Made by a program: the position numbers and the translations under genes | Assembly: GCF_016918935.1 (NCBI RefSeq) | Contig: NZ_JAFFOB010000015.1 | Coordinates: 434,001 to 498,000, forward strand | Length of the DNA: 64,000 nt | Direction: 5' to 3' | DNA from: Roseitranquillus sediminis | GTDB taxonomy: Bacteria > Pseudomonadota > Alphaproteobacteria > Rhodobacterales > Rhodobacteraceae | Notes under the pieces: model-generated | What the model was told of the DNA's origin: nothing | The model's database searches: none | The model's input: the letters and a program-made list of their open reading frames with translations, nothing else | Shown: one piece after another, positions 7,298 to 16,900 of the stretch | How positions within the stretch are numbered: the first letter of the stretch is position 1 | Layout of the letters: the number at the start of each line of letters is the position of its first letter

Positions 7298-8989
7298 ATG
7301 ATGATCTCGCGCCGTCACTTCATGCAGGCGGGCATGGCTGCCGCCGCCATCACCGGCGCGCCCGGCGCATGGTCGCGACTGGCGGCGCAGCAGGCGCTGA
7401 CGCAGGATCAGCTGCTGCAGTTCGACACGTTCGGCAACGTCAGTCTGATCCACATCACCGACATCCACGCGCAGGCGGTGCCCATCTATTTCCGGGAGCC
7501 GGCGATCAACATCGGCGTGGGGGAGGCCGCAGGCGTGGTGCCGCATCTGGTGGGGGCGGAGCTGCGGGCGCTGGCCGGCATCGCCGAAGGCAGTCCGATG
7601 GACCATGCGCTGACGCCCGACGACTTCGTCGCGCTGGCGCGCGCCTACGGACGGATGGGCGGCCTCGACCGGATCGCGACCGTGGTCAACGCGATCCGCG
7701 CCGACCGCCCCGACGCGCTGCTGCTCGACGGCGGCGACACCTGGCAGGGCAGCCTAACGGCGCTGCGCACCGCCGGGTCGGACATGGTGGCGGCGATGAA
7801 CGCGCTGGGCGTCGAGGCGATGACGTCGCACTGGGAATACACGCTCGGCATCGAGCGGGTGACCGAGATCGTGGAGACGGAGCTGGCGTTCCCGTTCCTC
7901 GGCGCCAACGTTTTCGACGCGACCTGGGACGAGCCGGCGCTGCAACCCTACCAGATGTTCGAGCGCGGCGGCACGCAGGTGGCCGTCATCGGCCAGGCCT
8001 TTCCCTATACGCCGATCGCCAACCCGTCGTGGATGTTCCCCGACCTCAGCTTCGGCGTGCGCGAAGAGCGGATGGCGCAGGTGGTGGCCGAGGCGCGCGC
8101 GGCCGGGGCCGAGGTGGTGGTGGTGCTGAGCCACAACGGCTTCGACGTGGACCGCCGGATGGCCGGCAACGTGCCCGGCATCGACGTGATCCTGACCGGC
8201 CACACCCACGACGCGCTGCCGTTCCCGGTGCAGGTCGGCCAGACACACCTGATCGCTAGCGGCAGCCACGGCAAGTTCCTGAGCCGCGTCGACCTCGACG
8301 TGCGCGACGGCGGCGTGCAGGGCCTGCGGCACAAGCTGATCCCGATCTTCTCGGACGTGATCGCGCCGGACCCGGAGATGGCGGCGCTGGTCGCGGCGGC
8401 GCGCGCGCCCTTCGCCGACGAGCTGTCGGAGGTGATCGGCCAGACAGACACGTTGCTCTTCCGCCGCGGAAACTTCAACGGCACGTGGGACGACTTGATC
8501 TGCCAGGCGCTGCTTTCGGAGCGGGAGGCGGAGATCGCCCTCAGCCCAGGCTTCCGCTGGGGCGCGAGCGTGCTGCCGGGGCAGGACATCACGCGCGAGG
8601 ACATCTTCAACGCCACCGCGATGACCTATCCCGAGGCGTACCGGACCGAGATGACCGGCGAGACGCTGAAGCTGGTGCTGGAGGACGTGGCGGACAACCT
8701 GTTCCACCCTGACCCCTACTATCAGCAGGGCGGCGACATGGTGCGTGTCGGTGGCATGGGCTATCGCATCGACGTCGGCGCGACGCAGGGACAGCGGATC
8801 AGCGACATGACGCTGCTCGCCACCGGCGAGCCGATCGACCCGACGCGGGCATACGTCGTGGCGGGTTGGGCGAGCGTCAACGAGGGCACGGAGGGGCCGC
8901 CGATCTGGGACGTCCTCGAGGCTTACATCGCACGTCGTGGAACGGTCGCCGTGCCGCCGAACGACAGCGTCATCGTCGAAGGTATTTGA
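7298..8989 (+). CDS. soxB: Thiosulfohydrolase SoxB
   Basis: Dimanganese hydrolase of the 5'-nucleotidase/metallophosphatase superfamily; it releases the terminal sulfone from SoxY-bound intermediates as sulfate. 563 residues with a Tat signal (SRRHFMQAGMAAAA), metal-binding motifs LIHITDIHAQ, DGGDTW and GHTHDALP, and a C-terminal nucleotidase-like domain with FNATAMTYPEAYRTEMTGE. Two adjacent ATG codons (7298, 7301) can serve as start; GGAGG spacing is about 8 bases from the second. Followed by a 57-base gap that contains candidate operator 3. Confidence 0.95.
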   Translation: MMISRRHFMQAGMAAAAITGAPGAWSRLAAQQALTQDQLLQFDTFGNVSLIHITDIHAQAVPIYFREPAINIGVGEAAGVVPHLVGAELRALAGIAEGSPMDHALTPDDFVALARAYGRMGGLDRIATVVNAIRADRPDALLLDGGDTWQGSLTALRTAGSDMVAAMNALGVEAMTSHWEYTLGIERVTEIVETELAFPFLGANVFDATWDEPALQPYQMFERGGTQVAVIGQAFPYTPIANPSWMFPDLSFGVREERMAQVVAEARAAGAEVVVVLSHNGFDVDRRMAGNVPGIDVILTGHTHDALPFPVQVGQTHLIASGSHGKFLSRVDLDVRDGGVQGLRHKLIPIFSDVIAPDPEMAALVAAARAPFADELSEVIGQTDTLLFRRGNFNGTWDDLICQALLSEREAEIALSPGFRWGASVLPGQDITREDIFNATAMTYPEAYRTEMTGETLKLVLEDVADNLFHPDPYYQQGGDMVRVGGMGYRIDVGATQGQRISDMTLLATGEPIDPTRAYVVAGWASVNEGTEGPPIWDVLEAYIARRGTVAVPPNDSVIVEGI

Positions 8990-9007
8990 CCGGTCACCCA
9001 TTATCGT

Positions 9008-9023
9008 ATTCACTTAAGAGAAT
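9008..9023. promoter_or_regulatory. Candidate SoxR operator 3 (soxB-soxC intergenic)
   Basis: ATTCACTTAAGAGAAT is a perfect ATTC-N8-GAAT, extending outward to TATTC-N8-GAATA. It sits in an unusually A+T-rich patch between soxB and soxC, 23 bases before the soxC start. It suggests separate control of soxCD. Confidence 0.5.
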
Positions 9024-9046
9024 AAGATGATGGGAGGATCGAAAGG

Positions 9047-10294
9047 ATGGCGAAGGGACCTACCCGCCGAACGTTCCTGACGTCGGCGCTGGCGGGCGCG
9101 GCTGCCGCGGGAGGCGTCCGCGCGCAGACGCCGGACCCGGCGATCGTCGAGTTGCAGCCCTGGATGCAGGCGCTGGGCGAGGGGGTTGACGCACGACCTT
9201 ATGGCGTTCCGTCGGAGCACGAGGCGCATGTCGTGCGGCGCAACGTGGACTGGCTGACCGCCGACCCGGTGAGCAGTGTCAACTTCACGCCGCTGCACGA
9301 ACTCGACGGGATCATCACGCCGAACGGCCTCTGCTTCGAGCGGCACCACGCCGGAATAGCCGAAATAGACCCGGCCGAGCACCGGCTGATGATCAACGGC
9401 CTCGTCGACACGCCGCTGGTCTTCACGATGGAGGACCTCAAGCGCTTCCCGCGGGAGAACCGCATCTACTTCCTGGAGTGCGCGGCGAACACCGGGATGG
9501 AGTGGCGCGGGGCGCAGCTCAATGGCTGTCAGTACACCCACGGCATGATCCACAACGTGATGTATACCGGCATCCCGCTGAGGCTGATCCTGGAGGAGGC
9601 GGGGCTGAAGGGCAGCGCCGCCTGGATCCTGCCCGAGGGCGCGGACGCCAGCGCGATGACGCGCTCGATCCCGCTGGAGAAGGCGCTCGATGATTGCATG
9701 GTCGCCTTCAAGATGAACGGCGAGGCGCTGCGTCCCGAACAGGGCTATCCGCTGCGGTTGGTGGTGCCCGGCTGGGAAGGCAACATGTGGGTGAAGTGGC
9801 TCCGCCGGATCGAGGTCGGCGACCAGCCCTGGCACCACCGAGAGGAGACGTCGAAGTACACGGACCTCCTGTCCAACGGTGAGGCGCGACGCTTCACCTG
9901 GGAGATGGACGCGAAGTCAGTGATCACCAGCCCCAGTCCGCAGGCGCCGATCACCCACGGTCCCGGGCCGACGGTCATCACCGGCATCGCCTGGTCAGGC
10001 CGCGGCACCGTCCCGCGGGTGGACGTGAGCCTCGATGGCGGCGCCAACTGGGTAGAGGGGCGCATCGACGGGCCGAGCCTGCCGAAGTCGGTGCACCGCT
10101 TCTACCACGAGTTCGACTGGGACGGCCGGCCGCTGCTGCTGCAGAGCCGGGCGCACGACTCGACCGGCTATGTCCAGCCGACGAAGCACGCGCTGCGCGA
10201 GATCCGCGGCGCCGAGTCGATCTACCACAACAACGGCATCCAGACCTGGGCCGTCAACGAGAAGGGGGAGGCGGAGAATGTTGAGGTGTCTTAG
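9047..10294 (+). CDS. soxC: Sulfane dehydrogenase molybdopterin subunit SoxC
   Basis: Molybdenum-cofactor subunit of SoxCD, a sulfite-oxidase-family enzyme that oxidises SoxY-bound sulfane sulfur and raises the electron yield per thiosulfate. 415 residues: Tat signal ([18 protein letters not shown]), Mo-ligand Cys at 145 in YFLECAANTGMEW, the HGMIHN and PLRLVVPGWEGNMWVKWL motifs of the oxidoreductase domain, and a C-terminal dimerisation domain. Preceded by GGAGG. Its last 17 bases overlap the start of soxD. Presence of soxCD predicts complete oxidation to sulfate without sulfur globules. Confidence 0.95.
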   Translation: MAKGPTRRTFLTSALAGAAAAGGVRAQTPDPAIVELQPWMQALGEGVDARPYGVPSEHEAHVVRRNVDWLTADPVSSVNFTPLHELDGIITPNGLCFERHHAGIAEIDPAEHRLMINGLVDTPLVFTMEDLKRFPRENRIYFLECAANTGMEWRGAQLNGCQYTHGMIHNVMYTGIPLRLILEEAGLKGSAAWILPEGADASAMTRSIPLEKALDDCMVAFKMNGEALRPEQGYPLRLVVPGWEGNMWVKWLRRIEVGDQPWHHREETSKYTDLLSNGEARRFTWEMDAKSVITSPSPQAPITHGPGPTVITGIAWSGRGTVPRVDVSLDGGANWVEGRIDGPSLPKSVHRFYHEFDWDGRPLLLQSRAHDSTGYVQPTKHALREIRGAESIYHNNGIQTWAVNEKGEAENVEVS

Positions 10295-11339
10295 TCTCGC
10301 GCTCGTCCTCGCGGCCCCGGCATCGGCCGAGACGCTCGGCCTCGGCCGGCCGGCCCTGCCGGAGGAGATCGCGGCCTGGGACATCGACGTCAGGCCGGAC
10401 GGCGCCGGGCTGCCCGAAGGGTCGGGCGACGTCCTGACCGGCGAGGAGATCTACCTCGACCTATGCTCGACCTGCCATGGCGCGTTCGGCGAGGGAGCGG
10501 GGCGCTGGCCGGTCCTGATGGGCGGCTTCGGCACGCTCGACGGGACGCGGCCGGTCAAGACCGTCGGCTCCTACTGGCCGTATCTCTCCACCGTCTGGGA
10601 CTACGTCCACCGGGCGATGCCGTTCGGCGACGCGCAGTCCCTGACGGCGGACGAGGTCTACGCGCTGACGGCCTATCTGCTCTACCTCAACGACCTCGTG
10701 CCGGACGACTTCGTGCTGGACCGGGCGAACCTGGCGGAGACTCCGTTGCCAAACGAAGACGGCTTCTTCCTCGACGACCGCGAGGAGGTCGAGCTGCCGC
10801 TCTTCTCGGGCGAGGCGTGCATGACCGACTGCAAAGAGAACGTCGGTATCACCATGCGGGCCGCGGTCCTCGACGTGACGCCCGAGGATCAGGAGGCGCG
10901 CGAGGCGCGCGGCGAGGCCGCGGCGGCAGCCGATCAAGGCAACCCGAACCTTGCGGCCGCGGCCAGGGACATCGAGCCGTCGGACGCGGAGGGTAGCCTC
11001 ACGATGGTCGGCGCGGACCCGGAACTCGTCGCGTTGGGCGAGGCGCTCTTTCGCCAGTGCCGCGCCTGTCACGAGGTCGGCGAGGGCGCGGACAACCGCG
11101 TCGGCCCGCACCTGAACGGCGTTATCGGACGCGTGGCGGGTGGCGTCGATGATTATCGCTATTCGAGCGCCATGGCGAACGCGGGCGAAGCGGGCCTCGT
11201 GTGGGACGCTGTGTCCCTGCACGACTTCCTGGCAGACCCGCGCGGCTACATGACGGGGACCAAGATGGCCTTCCGCGGAATGCAGTCCGAAGAGGACATC
11301 GACGCGATGATCGCGTACCTTGGAAGTATCGACGGCTGA
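10278..11339 (+). CDS. soxD: Sulfane dehydrogenase diheme cytochrome subunit SoxD
   Basis: Diheme cytochrome c partner of SoxC, 353 residues with a signal peptide (1-17, ending ASA). Heme motifs are CSTCH at 63-67 and CRACH at 261-265, in two cytochrome domains joined by an acidic, alanine-rich linker (about 200-245). The second domain carries the KMAFRGM methionine-ligand motif. The start at 10278 follows GGGGGAGG and overlaps soxC by 17 bases. An extra pair, CMTDC at 181-185, lies in the first half but is not a heme motif. Confidence 0.94.
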   Translation: MLRCLSLALVLAAPASAETLGLGRPALPEEIAAWDIDVRPDGAGLPEGSGDVLTGEEIYLDLCSTCHGAFGEGAGRWPVLMGGFGTLDGTRPVKTVGSYWPYLSTVWDYVHRAMPFGDAQSLTADEVYALTAYLLYLNDLVPDDFVLDRANLAETPLPNEDGFFLDDREEVELPLFSGEACMTDCKENVGITMRAAVLDVTPEDQEAREARGEAAAAADQGNPNLAAAARDIEPSDAEGSLTMVGADPELVALGEALFRQCRACHEVGEGADNRVGPHLNGVIGRVAGGVDDYRYSSAMANAGEAGLVWDAVSLHDFLADPRGYMTGTKMAFRGMQSEEDIDAMIAYLGSIDG

Positions 11340-11353
11340 CGGAGGAGAAAAGC

Positions 11354-11788
11354 ATGGCACGGATCGGCCTTCCCATCGTCGCGTCGTTTCTGCTCGGCGG
11401 TGCCGCAGCCGCGCAGGAGGCGACGACCTACGCCTACGACGGCAGCTTCGAGGACGCGGCGTTCGAGGTCGAGCAGGCGATCATCGGGCGCGGCCTCGTC
11501 ATCGACTACGTGAGCCATGTCGGCGCGATGCTGGAGCGGACAGCCGAGGACGTGGGCAGCAACGTGCGCCTCTTCGACGCGGCCGACGTGTTTTTGTTCT
11601 GCTCGGCCGCCGTCTCGCGCGAGGTGATGGAGGCCGACCCGATGAACATCGCCCACTGTCCCTACGGCATCTTCGTGACCGAGCGGGACGGCGAGGTCGC
11701 CGTCGGCTACCGCAACCTGCCCGAGGGCGAGATGCAGAAGGTGCAGTCCCTCCTGGACGAGATCGCCCGCGCGGCCACCGGCACCTGA
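11354..11788 (+). CDS. Exported DUF302 family protein at the end of the sox operon
   Basis: 144-residue protein with a signal peptide (MARIGLPIVASFLLGGAAAAQ) and one DUF302 domain: the early FEDAAFEVEQAIIGRGL helix, a central V-ADVFLFCSAAVSREVM, the CPYGIFVTERDGEVAVGYRNLP strand pair and a last helix. The start at 11354 follows GGAGGAG 14 bases after the soxD stop, so it is the last gene of the operon. DUF302 proteins have no agreed function; repeated association with sulfur genes suggests a periplasmic accessory role. Two cysteines (near 76 and 97) could be relevant. Confidence 0.85.
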   Translation: MARIGLPIVASFLLGGAAAAQEATTYAYDGSFEDAAFEVEQAIIGRGLVIDYVSHVGAMLERTAEDVGSNVRLFDAADVFLFCSAAVSREVMEADPMNIAHCPYGIFVTERDGEVAVGYRNLPEGEMQKVQSLLDEIARAATGT

Positions 11789-11791
11789 CGC

Positions 11792-11817
11792 GCGGGCGCC
11801 GCGATCGCGGCTCCCGC
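11792..11817 (+). terminator. Possible terminator of the sox operon
   Basis: A 12-base stem with one mismatch (GCGGGCGCCGCG / CGCGGCTCCCGC) and a 2-base centre begins 4 bases after the DUF302 stop. There is no T-run, so it may be Rho-assisted or only an mRNA end stabiliser. Confidence 0.4.
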
Positions 11818-11955
11818 TCGACAACCGGCTCAGGAGCCGCAAGTTTATTTCTGACGTTTCTGGTAGCGACCACAGGTTCGTTGGACCTGTCGCCGTCGGT
11901 GCCGCATTGTATCAGCAAAGGCGCACGCTCACGCGCGAACGAAACGGGGGAACAG

Positions 11956-13968
11956 ATGGCACGCTCGTCGACACGCAAGGGATCGATTCTCGCCCGTCCG
12001 GATCTCGGCGCGCTCGCGGAACGACGCATCGCCATCGAGGGGATCGACCCGGAGATCGACGGTGGCCGGTTCCCGGCCCGAGCGGTAGTCGGTTGGCCCT
12101 TCGAGGTGGAGGCGGATGTCTTCAGCGACGGGCACGACGTCATCCGCGCCGCGCTGGTGACGCGCGCCGACGGGGCGCGGGAGGAGAGTGAGGTCGAGAT
12201 GACGCATGTCATCAACGATCGCTGGACCGCGACCACCTCTTTCCCCGACATCGGCCCGTGGGGCTACAGCATCATCGCCTGGCGCGACCTGTTCGCCAAC
12301 TGGCACAAGGACACCGGCAAGAAGATCGCCGCGGGCCTCGACGTGACGCTCGAGGCGGAGGAGGGGCGCGAGCTTGTCCAGGCGGCGCTCGAAGCCAGGC
12401 CGCGCCCGTCCCGCGAGGACCGGAAGGCGCTGAAAGAGCTGCTCGACCAAGTCACGCCGGCCGCGCCGCACCAGCGGATCGACCTGCTGATGTCGGACGC
12501 TGCGCTCGAGCTGATGCTTCGCGCCGGGCCGCGGGTGAACCTGACGCGCTACGAGAAGGAGCTGGCGGTCTTCGTCGATCCGGTCAAGGCGGCGTTCTCG
12601 GCCTGGTACGAGCTGATGCCGCGGTCGTGGGGGCCGGATGGCGAGCATGGCACTTTCAAGGACGTCATCGGCCGTCTCGACTACGTGCGCGACCTTGGCT
12701 TCGACGTGCTCTACTTCCCGCCGATCCACCCGATCGGGAAGACGAACCGCAAGGGCCGCAACAACACACTCACTCCCGCGCCCGACGACCCCGGTAGCCC
12801 CTATGCCATCGGCTCCGAGGAGGGCGGGCATCGCGAGGTGCATCCCGCGCTCGGCACGCTGAAGGACTTCGACCGGCTGGTGAAGGAGGCGAACAGGCAC
12901 GGCCTCGAGGTGGCGATCGACTTCGCGATCCAGTGCTCGCCCGACCATCCGTGGATCAAGGAGCATCCGGAGTGGTTTGACTGGCGACCCGATGGCACCA
13001 TCAAGTTCGCAGAGAACCCGCCAAAGAAATACGAGGACATCGTCAACGTCCACTTCTACAGAAAGGCGATCCCCGACCTCTGGTACGAGCTCAGGGACAT
13101 CGTCCTTTTCTGGATCGACCACGGCGTGAAGATCTTCCGTGTCGACAACCCGCACACCAAGCCGTTCCCGTTCTGGGAGTGGATGATCGCCGAAGTGCGC
13201 GAGAAGTATCCCGACACGGTGTTCCTCGCGGAGGCGTTTACGAGGCCCAAGCTGATGAAGCGGCTCGCCAAGGTGGGCTTCAACCAGAGCTACAGCTACT
13301 TCACTTGGCGCAACACCAAGCACGAGCTGACGGAGTATCTGACGGAGCTGACGACGGAGGAGTGCCGTCATTACATGCGGCCGAACTTCTTCGTCAATAC
13401 GCCCGACATCAATCCTGTTTTCCTGCAGACCTCGGGCCGGCCGGGCTTTCGCAGCCGGCTGGTGCTCGCCGCCTCGCTCGGCGGGAATTACGGCGTCTAC
13501 AACGGATACGAGATCAACGAAGCCACGCCGGTGCCGGGCAAGGAGGAGTACCTCGACAGCGAGAAGTACCAGCTGAGGGATTGGGACTTCGATCGCGAGG
13601 GGCACATCAAGGACGACATCCGCCTGATGAACTCGATCCGGCACGAGCATCCGGCGATGGCTGACTTCACCAATCTGAGGTTCTTCACCGCCCACGACGA
13701 CGCGGTGCTCTACTACGGCAAGTTCGACGAGGCGACGCACAGCTACCTGCTGTTCCACGTCCTGCTCGACCCGTTCGCGCCGCGCAACTTCGCCTTCGAG
13801 GTTCCGCTGTGGGAGTTCGGGCTGCCGGATGACGGTGCGATTGAGGTGCGGGACCTCCTGCACGGAAACTCATTCACATGGGAGGGCAAGTCCCACATGC
13901 TGTCGCTGAGCCCCGAGCAACGACCCTATGCGATCTGGCAGTTGCTTCCGCGGGGAGGCGCGGCATGA
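11956..13968 (+). CDS. glgE: Alpha-1,4-glucan:maltose-1-phosphate maltosyltransferase GlgE
   Basis: GH13_3 enzyme that extends linear alpha-1,4-glucan with maltosyl units from maltose 1-phosphate. 670 residues, the usual GlgE length: an N-terminal beta-sandwich (about 40-135), an insert helix bundle, then the (beta/alpha)8 barrel. Catalytic residues visible are nucleophile D397 in FRVDNPHTKP and acid/base E426 in FLAEAFTRP. Other GlgE marks are YFPPIHPIGKTNRKGRNN and IQCSPDHPW. The ATG at 11956 was chosen because upstream in-frame residues read through the sox DUF302 gene. Overlaps the next gene by 4 bases (ATGA), and that gene supplies its substrate. Confidence 0.94.
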   Translation: MARSSTRKGSILARPDLGALAERRIAIEGIDPEIDGGRFPARAVVGWPFEVEADVFSDGHDVIRAALVTRADGAREESEVEMTHVINDRWTATTSFPDIGPWGYSIIAWRDLFANWHKDTGKKIAAGLDVTLEAEEGRELVQAALEARPRPSREDRKALKELLDQVTPAAPHQRIDLLMSDAALELMLRAGPRVNLTRYEKELAVFVDPVKAAFSAWYELMPRSWGPDGEHGTFKDVIGRLDYVRDLGFDVLYFPPIHPIGKTNRKGRNNTLTPAPDDPGSPYAIGSEEGGHREVHPALGTLKDFDRLVKEANRHGLEVAIDFAIQCSPDHPWIKEHPEWFDWRPDGTIKFAENPPKKYEDIVNVHFYRKAIPDLWYELRDIVLFWIDHGVKIFRVDNPHTKPFPFWEWMIAEVREKYPDTVFLAEAFTRPKLMKRLAKVGFNQSYSYFTWRNTKHELTEYLTELTTEECRHYMRPNFFVNTPDINPVFLQTSGRPGFRSRLVLAASLGGNYGVYNGYEINEATPVPGKEEYLDSEKYQLRDWDFDREGHIKDDIRLMNSIRHEHPAMADFTNLRFFTAHDDAVLYYGKFDEATHSYLLFHVLLDPFAPRNFAFEVPLWEFGLPDDGAIEVRDLLHGNSFTWEGKSHMLSLSPEQRPYAIWQLLPRGGAA

Positions 13969-16900
13969 ACGTACAGGACAGCAAGCCTAGAAACCGGACC
14001 GACGGCATCATCGACCGGACTCAGTGGGACTGGTACCGGGACGCGATCATCTATCAGGTTCACGTCAAGGCCTATCAGGACAGCGACGGCGACGGCATGG
14101 GCGACTTCGCCGGCCTGATGCGCCGCCTCGACCATATCCAGGAGCTGGGTGCGACGGCGATCTGGCTGTTGCCGTTCTACCCGTCGCCGCTGAGGGATGA
14201 CGGCTACGACATCGCCGAGTATCGCGCAATCAACCCGTCCTACGGAAAGATGAATGATTTCAGGGGCTTTGTCGCCGAAGCGCACAAGCGGGGCCTGCGC
14301 GTCATCACCGAGTTGGTCATCAACCACACCTCGGACCAGCACCGTTGGTTCCAGAAGGCGCGGAACGCCCGCAAGGGCAGCGCCGCGCGTGACTTCTACG
14401 TCTGGTCGGACGACGACACGAAATGGCCTGAGACCCGGATCATCTTCACCGATACCGAGCCTTCCAACTGGACCTGGGACCCGGTGGCGGGGCAGTTCTT
14501 CTGGCACCGCTTCTTCAGCCACCAGCCGGACCTCAACTTCGACAACCCGCGCGTGTTGCAGGAAGTGATCAAGGTCATGGAGTTCTGGCTCGATATGGGC
14601 GTCGACGGGCTGAGGCTCGACGCGATTCCGTACCTGGTCGAGCGGGACGGCACCAACAATGAGAATCTGCCCGAGACACACGACGTGCTGAAGAAGATCC
14701 GGGCCGCACTGGACCAGAAGTACACCGACCGGATGCTGCTCGCCGAGGCGAACCAGTGGCCGGAGGATACGCGCCCCTACTTCGGCGAGGGCGACGAGTG
14801 CCACATGGGCTTCCACTTCCCGCTGATGCCGCGGATGTACATGGCAATTGCCCAAGAGGACCGGCACCCGATCACCGACATCATCCGGCAGACGCCGGAG
14901 ATTCCCGAGGGCTGCCAGTGGGGCATCTTCCTACGCAACCACGACGAGCTGACGCTCGAGATGGTGACCGACAAGGAGCGCGACTATCTCTGGCAGACCT
15001 ACGCCAGCGACAAGCGCGCTCGTATCAACCTTGGCATCCGTCGCCGCCTCGCGCCGCTCCTGCAGAACGACCGGCGCAAGATCGAACTGCTTAACAGCCT
15101 GCTGATGTCCATGCCGGGAACGCCGATCATCTACTACGGCGACGAGATCGGGATGGGCGACAACTACTACCTCGGCGACCGCGACGGGGTCCGGACGCCG
15201 ATGCAGTGGTCCTCGGACCGCAACGCCGGCTTCAGCCGGGCGAACCCGCAGCAGCTCTACCTGCCGGCGATCCAGGATCCGATCTATGGCTACCAAGCGA
15301 TCAACGTCGAGGCGCAGCAGGCCGACGCCTCGAGCCTGCTCAACTGGATGCGCCGCATGATCCAGGTGCGCAAGAACCACGACGTCTTCGGCCGTGGCGA
15401 GATGCGTCTGCTCTACCCGTCGAACCGAAAGGTGCTGGCCTACATCCGCGAGACGGAGGACGAGGCCGTGCTTTGCGTCGCAAACCTGTCGCGGTCGGCA
15501 CAGGCCGCCGAGATCGACCTCAGCGCCTATCACGGACGAGTGCCGGTCGAGCTTACGGGGCGCTCGCCTTTCCCGCCGGTCGGTGACCTGCCTTACCTCC
15601 TGAGCCTGCCGGCCTATGGTTTCTACTGGTTCCTCCTGGCGGACGAGGTCGAGGCGCCGCGCTGGCACCAGGAGGTGACGCCGATCCTGCCGGAATTCCT
15701 CACTCTGACCACGCGCGACGGCAAGGTGTCCACGGCGCTCGCCGGTCGCGAGGGGGCGCAGCTAGAGCGCGAAACCCTGCCGCGGTTCCTGCCGCTCCAG
15801 CGCTGGTTCGCCAGCAAGGACCGCAAGATCGACGGCGTCAGCCTGACGCGATTGGCCGAGATGGATGGTGGCAAGCATTCTCTCTCGGCTCTGGAGGTCC
15901 GGCTCGGCGACGAGACACAACTCTACTTCATGCCGCTCTCCGCGGTCTGGGGGGAGGACAGCCTGACCCACGGTGCGGCGACGCTGCCGGCGACGGTCGC
16001 CAAGCTGCGGCGCGGGCCGAACGTCGGCGCACTCATAGACGGCACCGCCGACAAGGCGATGACGAGTGCGATGCTCGCGGCACTCCGCGATGACGCGACC
16101 CTCGATGCTCCTGACGGAAAGCTGGTCTTCCGCGGCAGCGATCGCCTGCGCGCGATGGAAGAGATCGGCGAGCCGAGGACGCTGTCGTTCGAGCAGAGCA
16201 ATGCTTCGATCGCGTTTGGCGACAAGGTCATCATGAAGCTCTACCGACGCCTGCGCGAGGGTGTGCAGCCCGACGTGGAGGTCGCCCGATTCCTCACCGA
16301 CGTTGGCGGATTCGAGAGCACACCCGCCTTCCTCGGCAGTATCGACTACGAGCGGGAAAGCGCCGGGCCGATCTCGCTCGGCGCCGCTTTCGAGTACGTG
16401 CAGAATCAGGGCGACGCGTGGGCCCACCTGACCGACGGCCTCGATCGCGAGCTCGATCGGGCCGAACTGCCCGTGGAGGAAGATGGCGAGGTTCAGGCTT
16501 TCTCGGGTCCCCTGGCGCTGGGGCAGCTGCTCGGTCAGCGCACGGCCGAGATGCATCGTGCCCTCTCTGTCGAGACCGATGATCCTGCCTTCGCGCCCGA
16601 GCCGATCCGGCCCGAGGACGTGGCGGGGTGGGCAGACGAGGTCGAGACCGAGGTGGACGCGAACCTCGATCGCCTGGGCCAGTCGCTGCCGAACCTCTCC
16701 GACGAGGGTCGGGCGATGGCGGAGCGGGTGCTGGGACACCGCGAAGGTCTCAAGGCGCGGCTGGCCTCGGTACGGAGCATGACGCCCTCGGGTCTGCGCA
16801 CGCGGATTCACGGCGACTACCATCTCGGGCAGGTCCTGGTTGTGAAGAACGACTTCATGATCATCGACTTCGAGGGTGAACCTCGTCGGCCAGTCGAGGA

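Noticed and set aside
11789-11955. soxE, soxF, soxG or soxH further along the sox operon
   Set aside because: After the DUF302 gene there is only 167 bases, then glgE. No flavocytochrome or metallo-lactamase-like gene is present in the window.
11929-13863. 644-codon minus-strand open frame opposite glgE
   Set aside because: It mirrors a fully supported glgE with catalytic residues in place; the antisense product has no recognisable domain or ribosome site.
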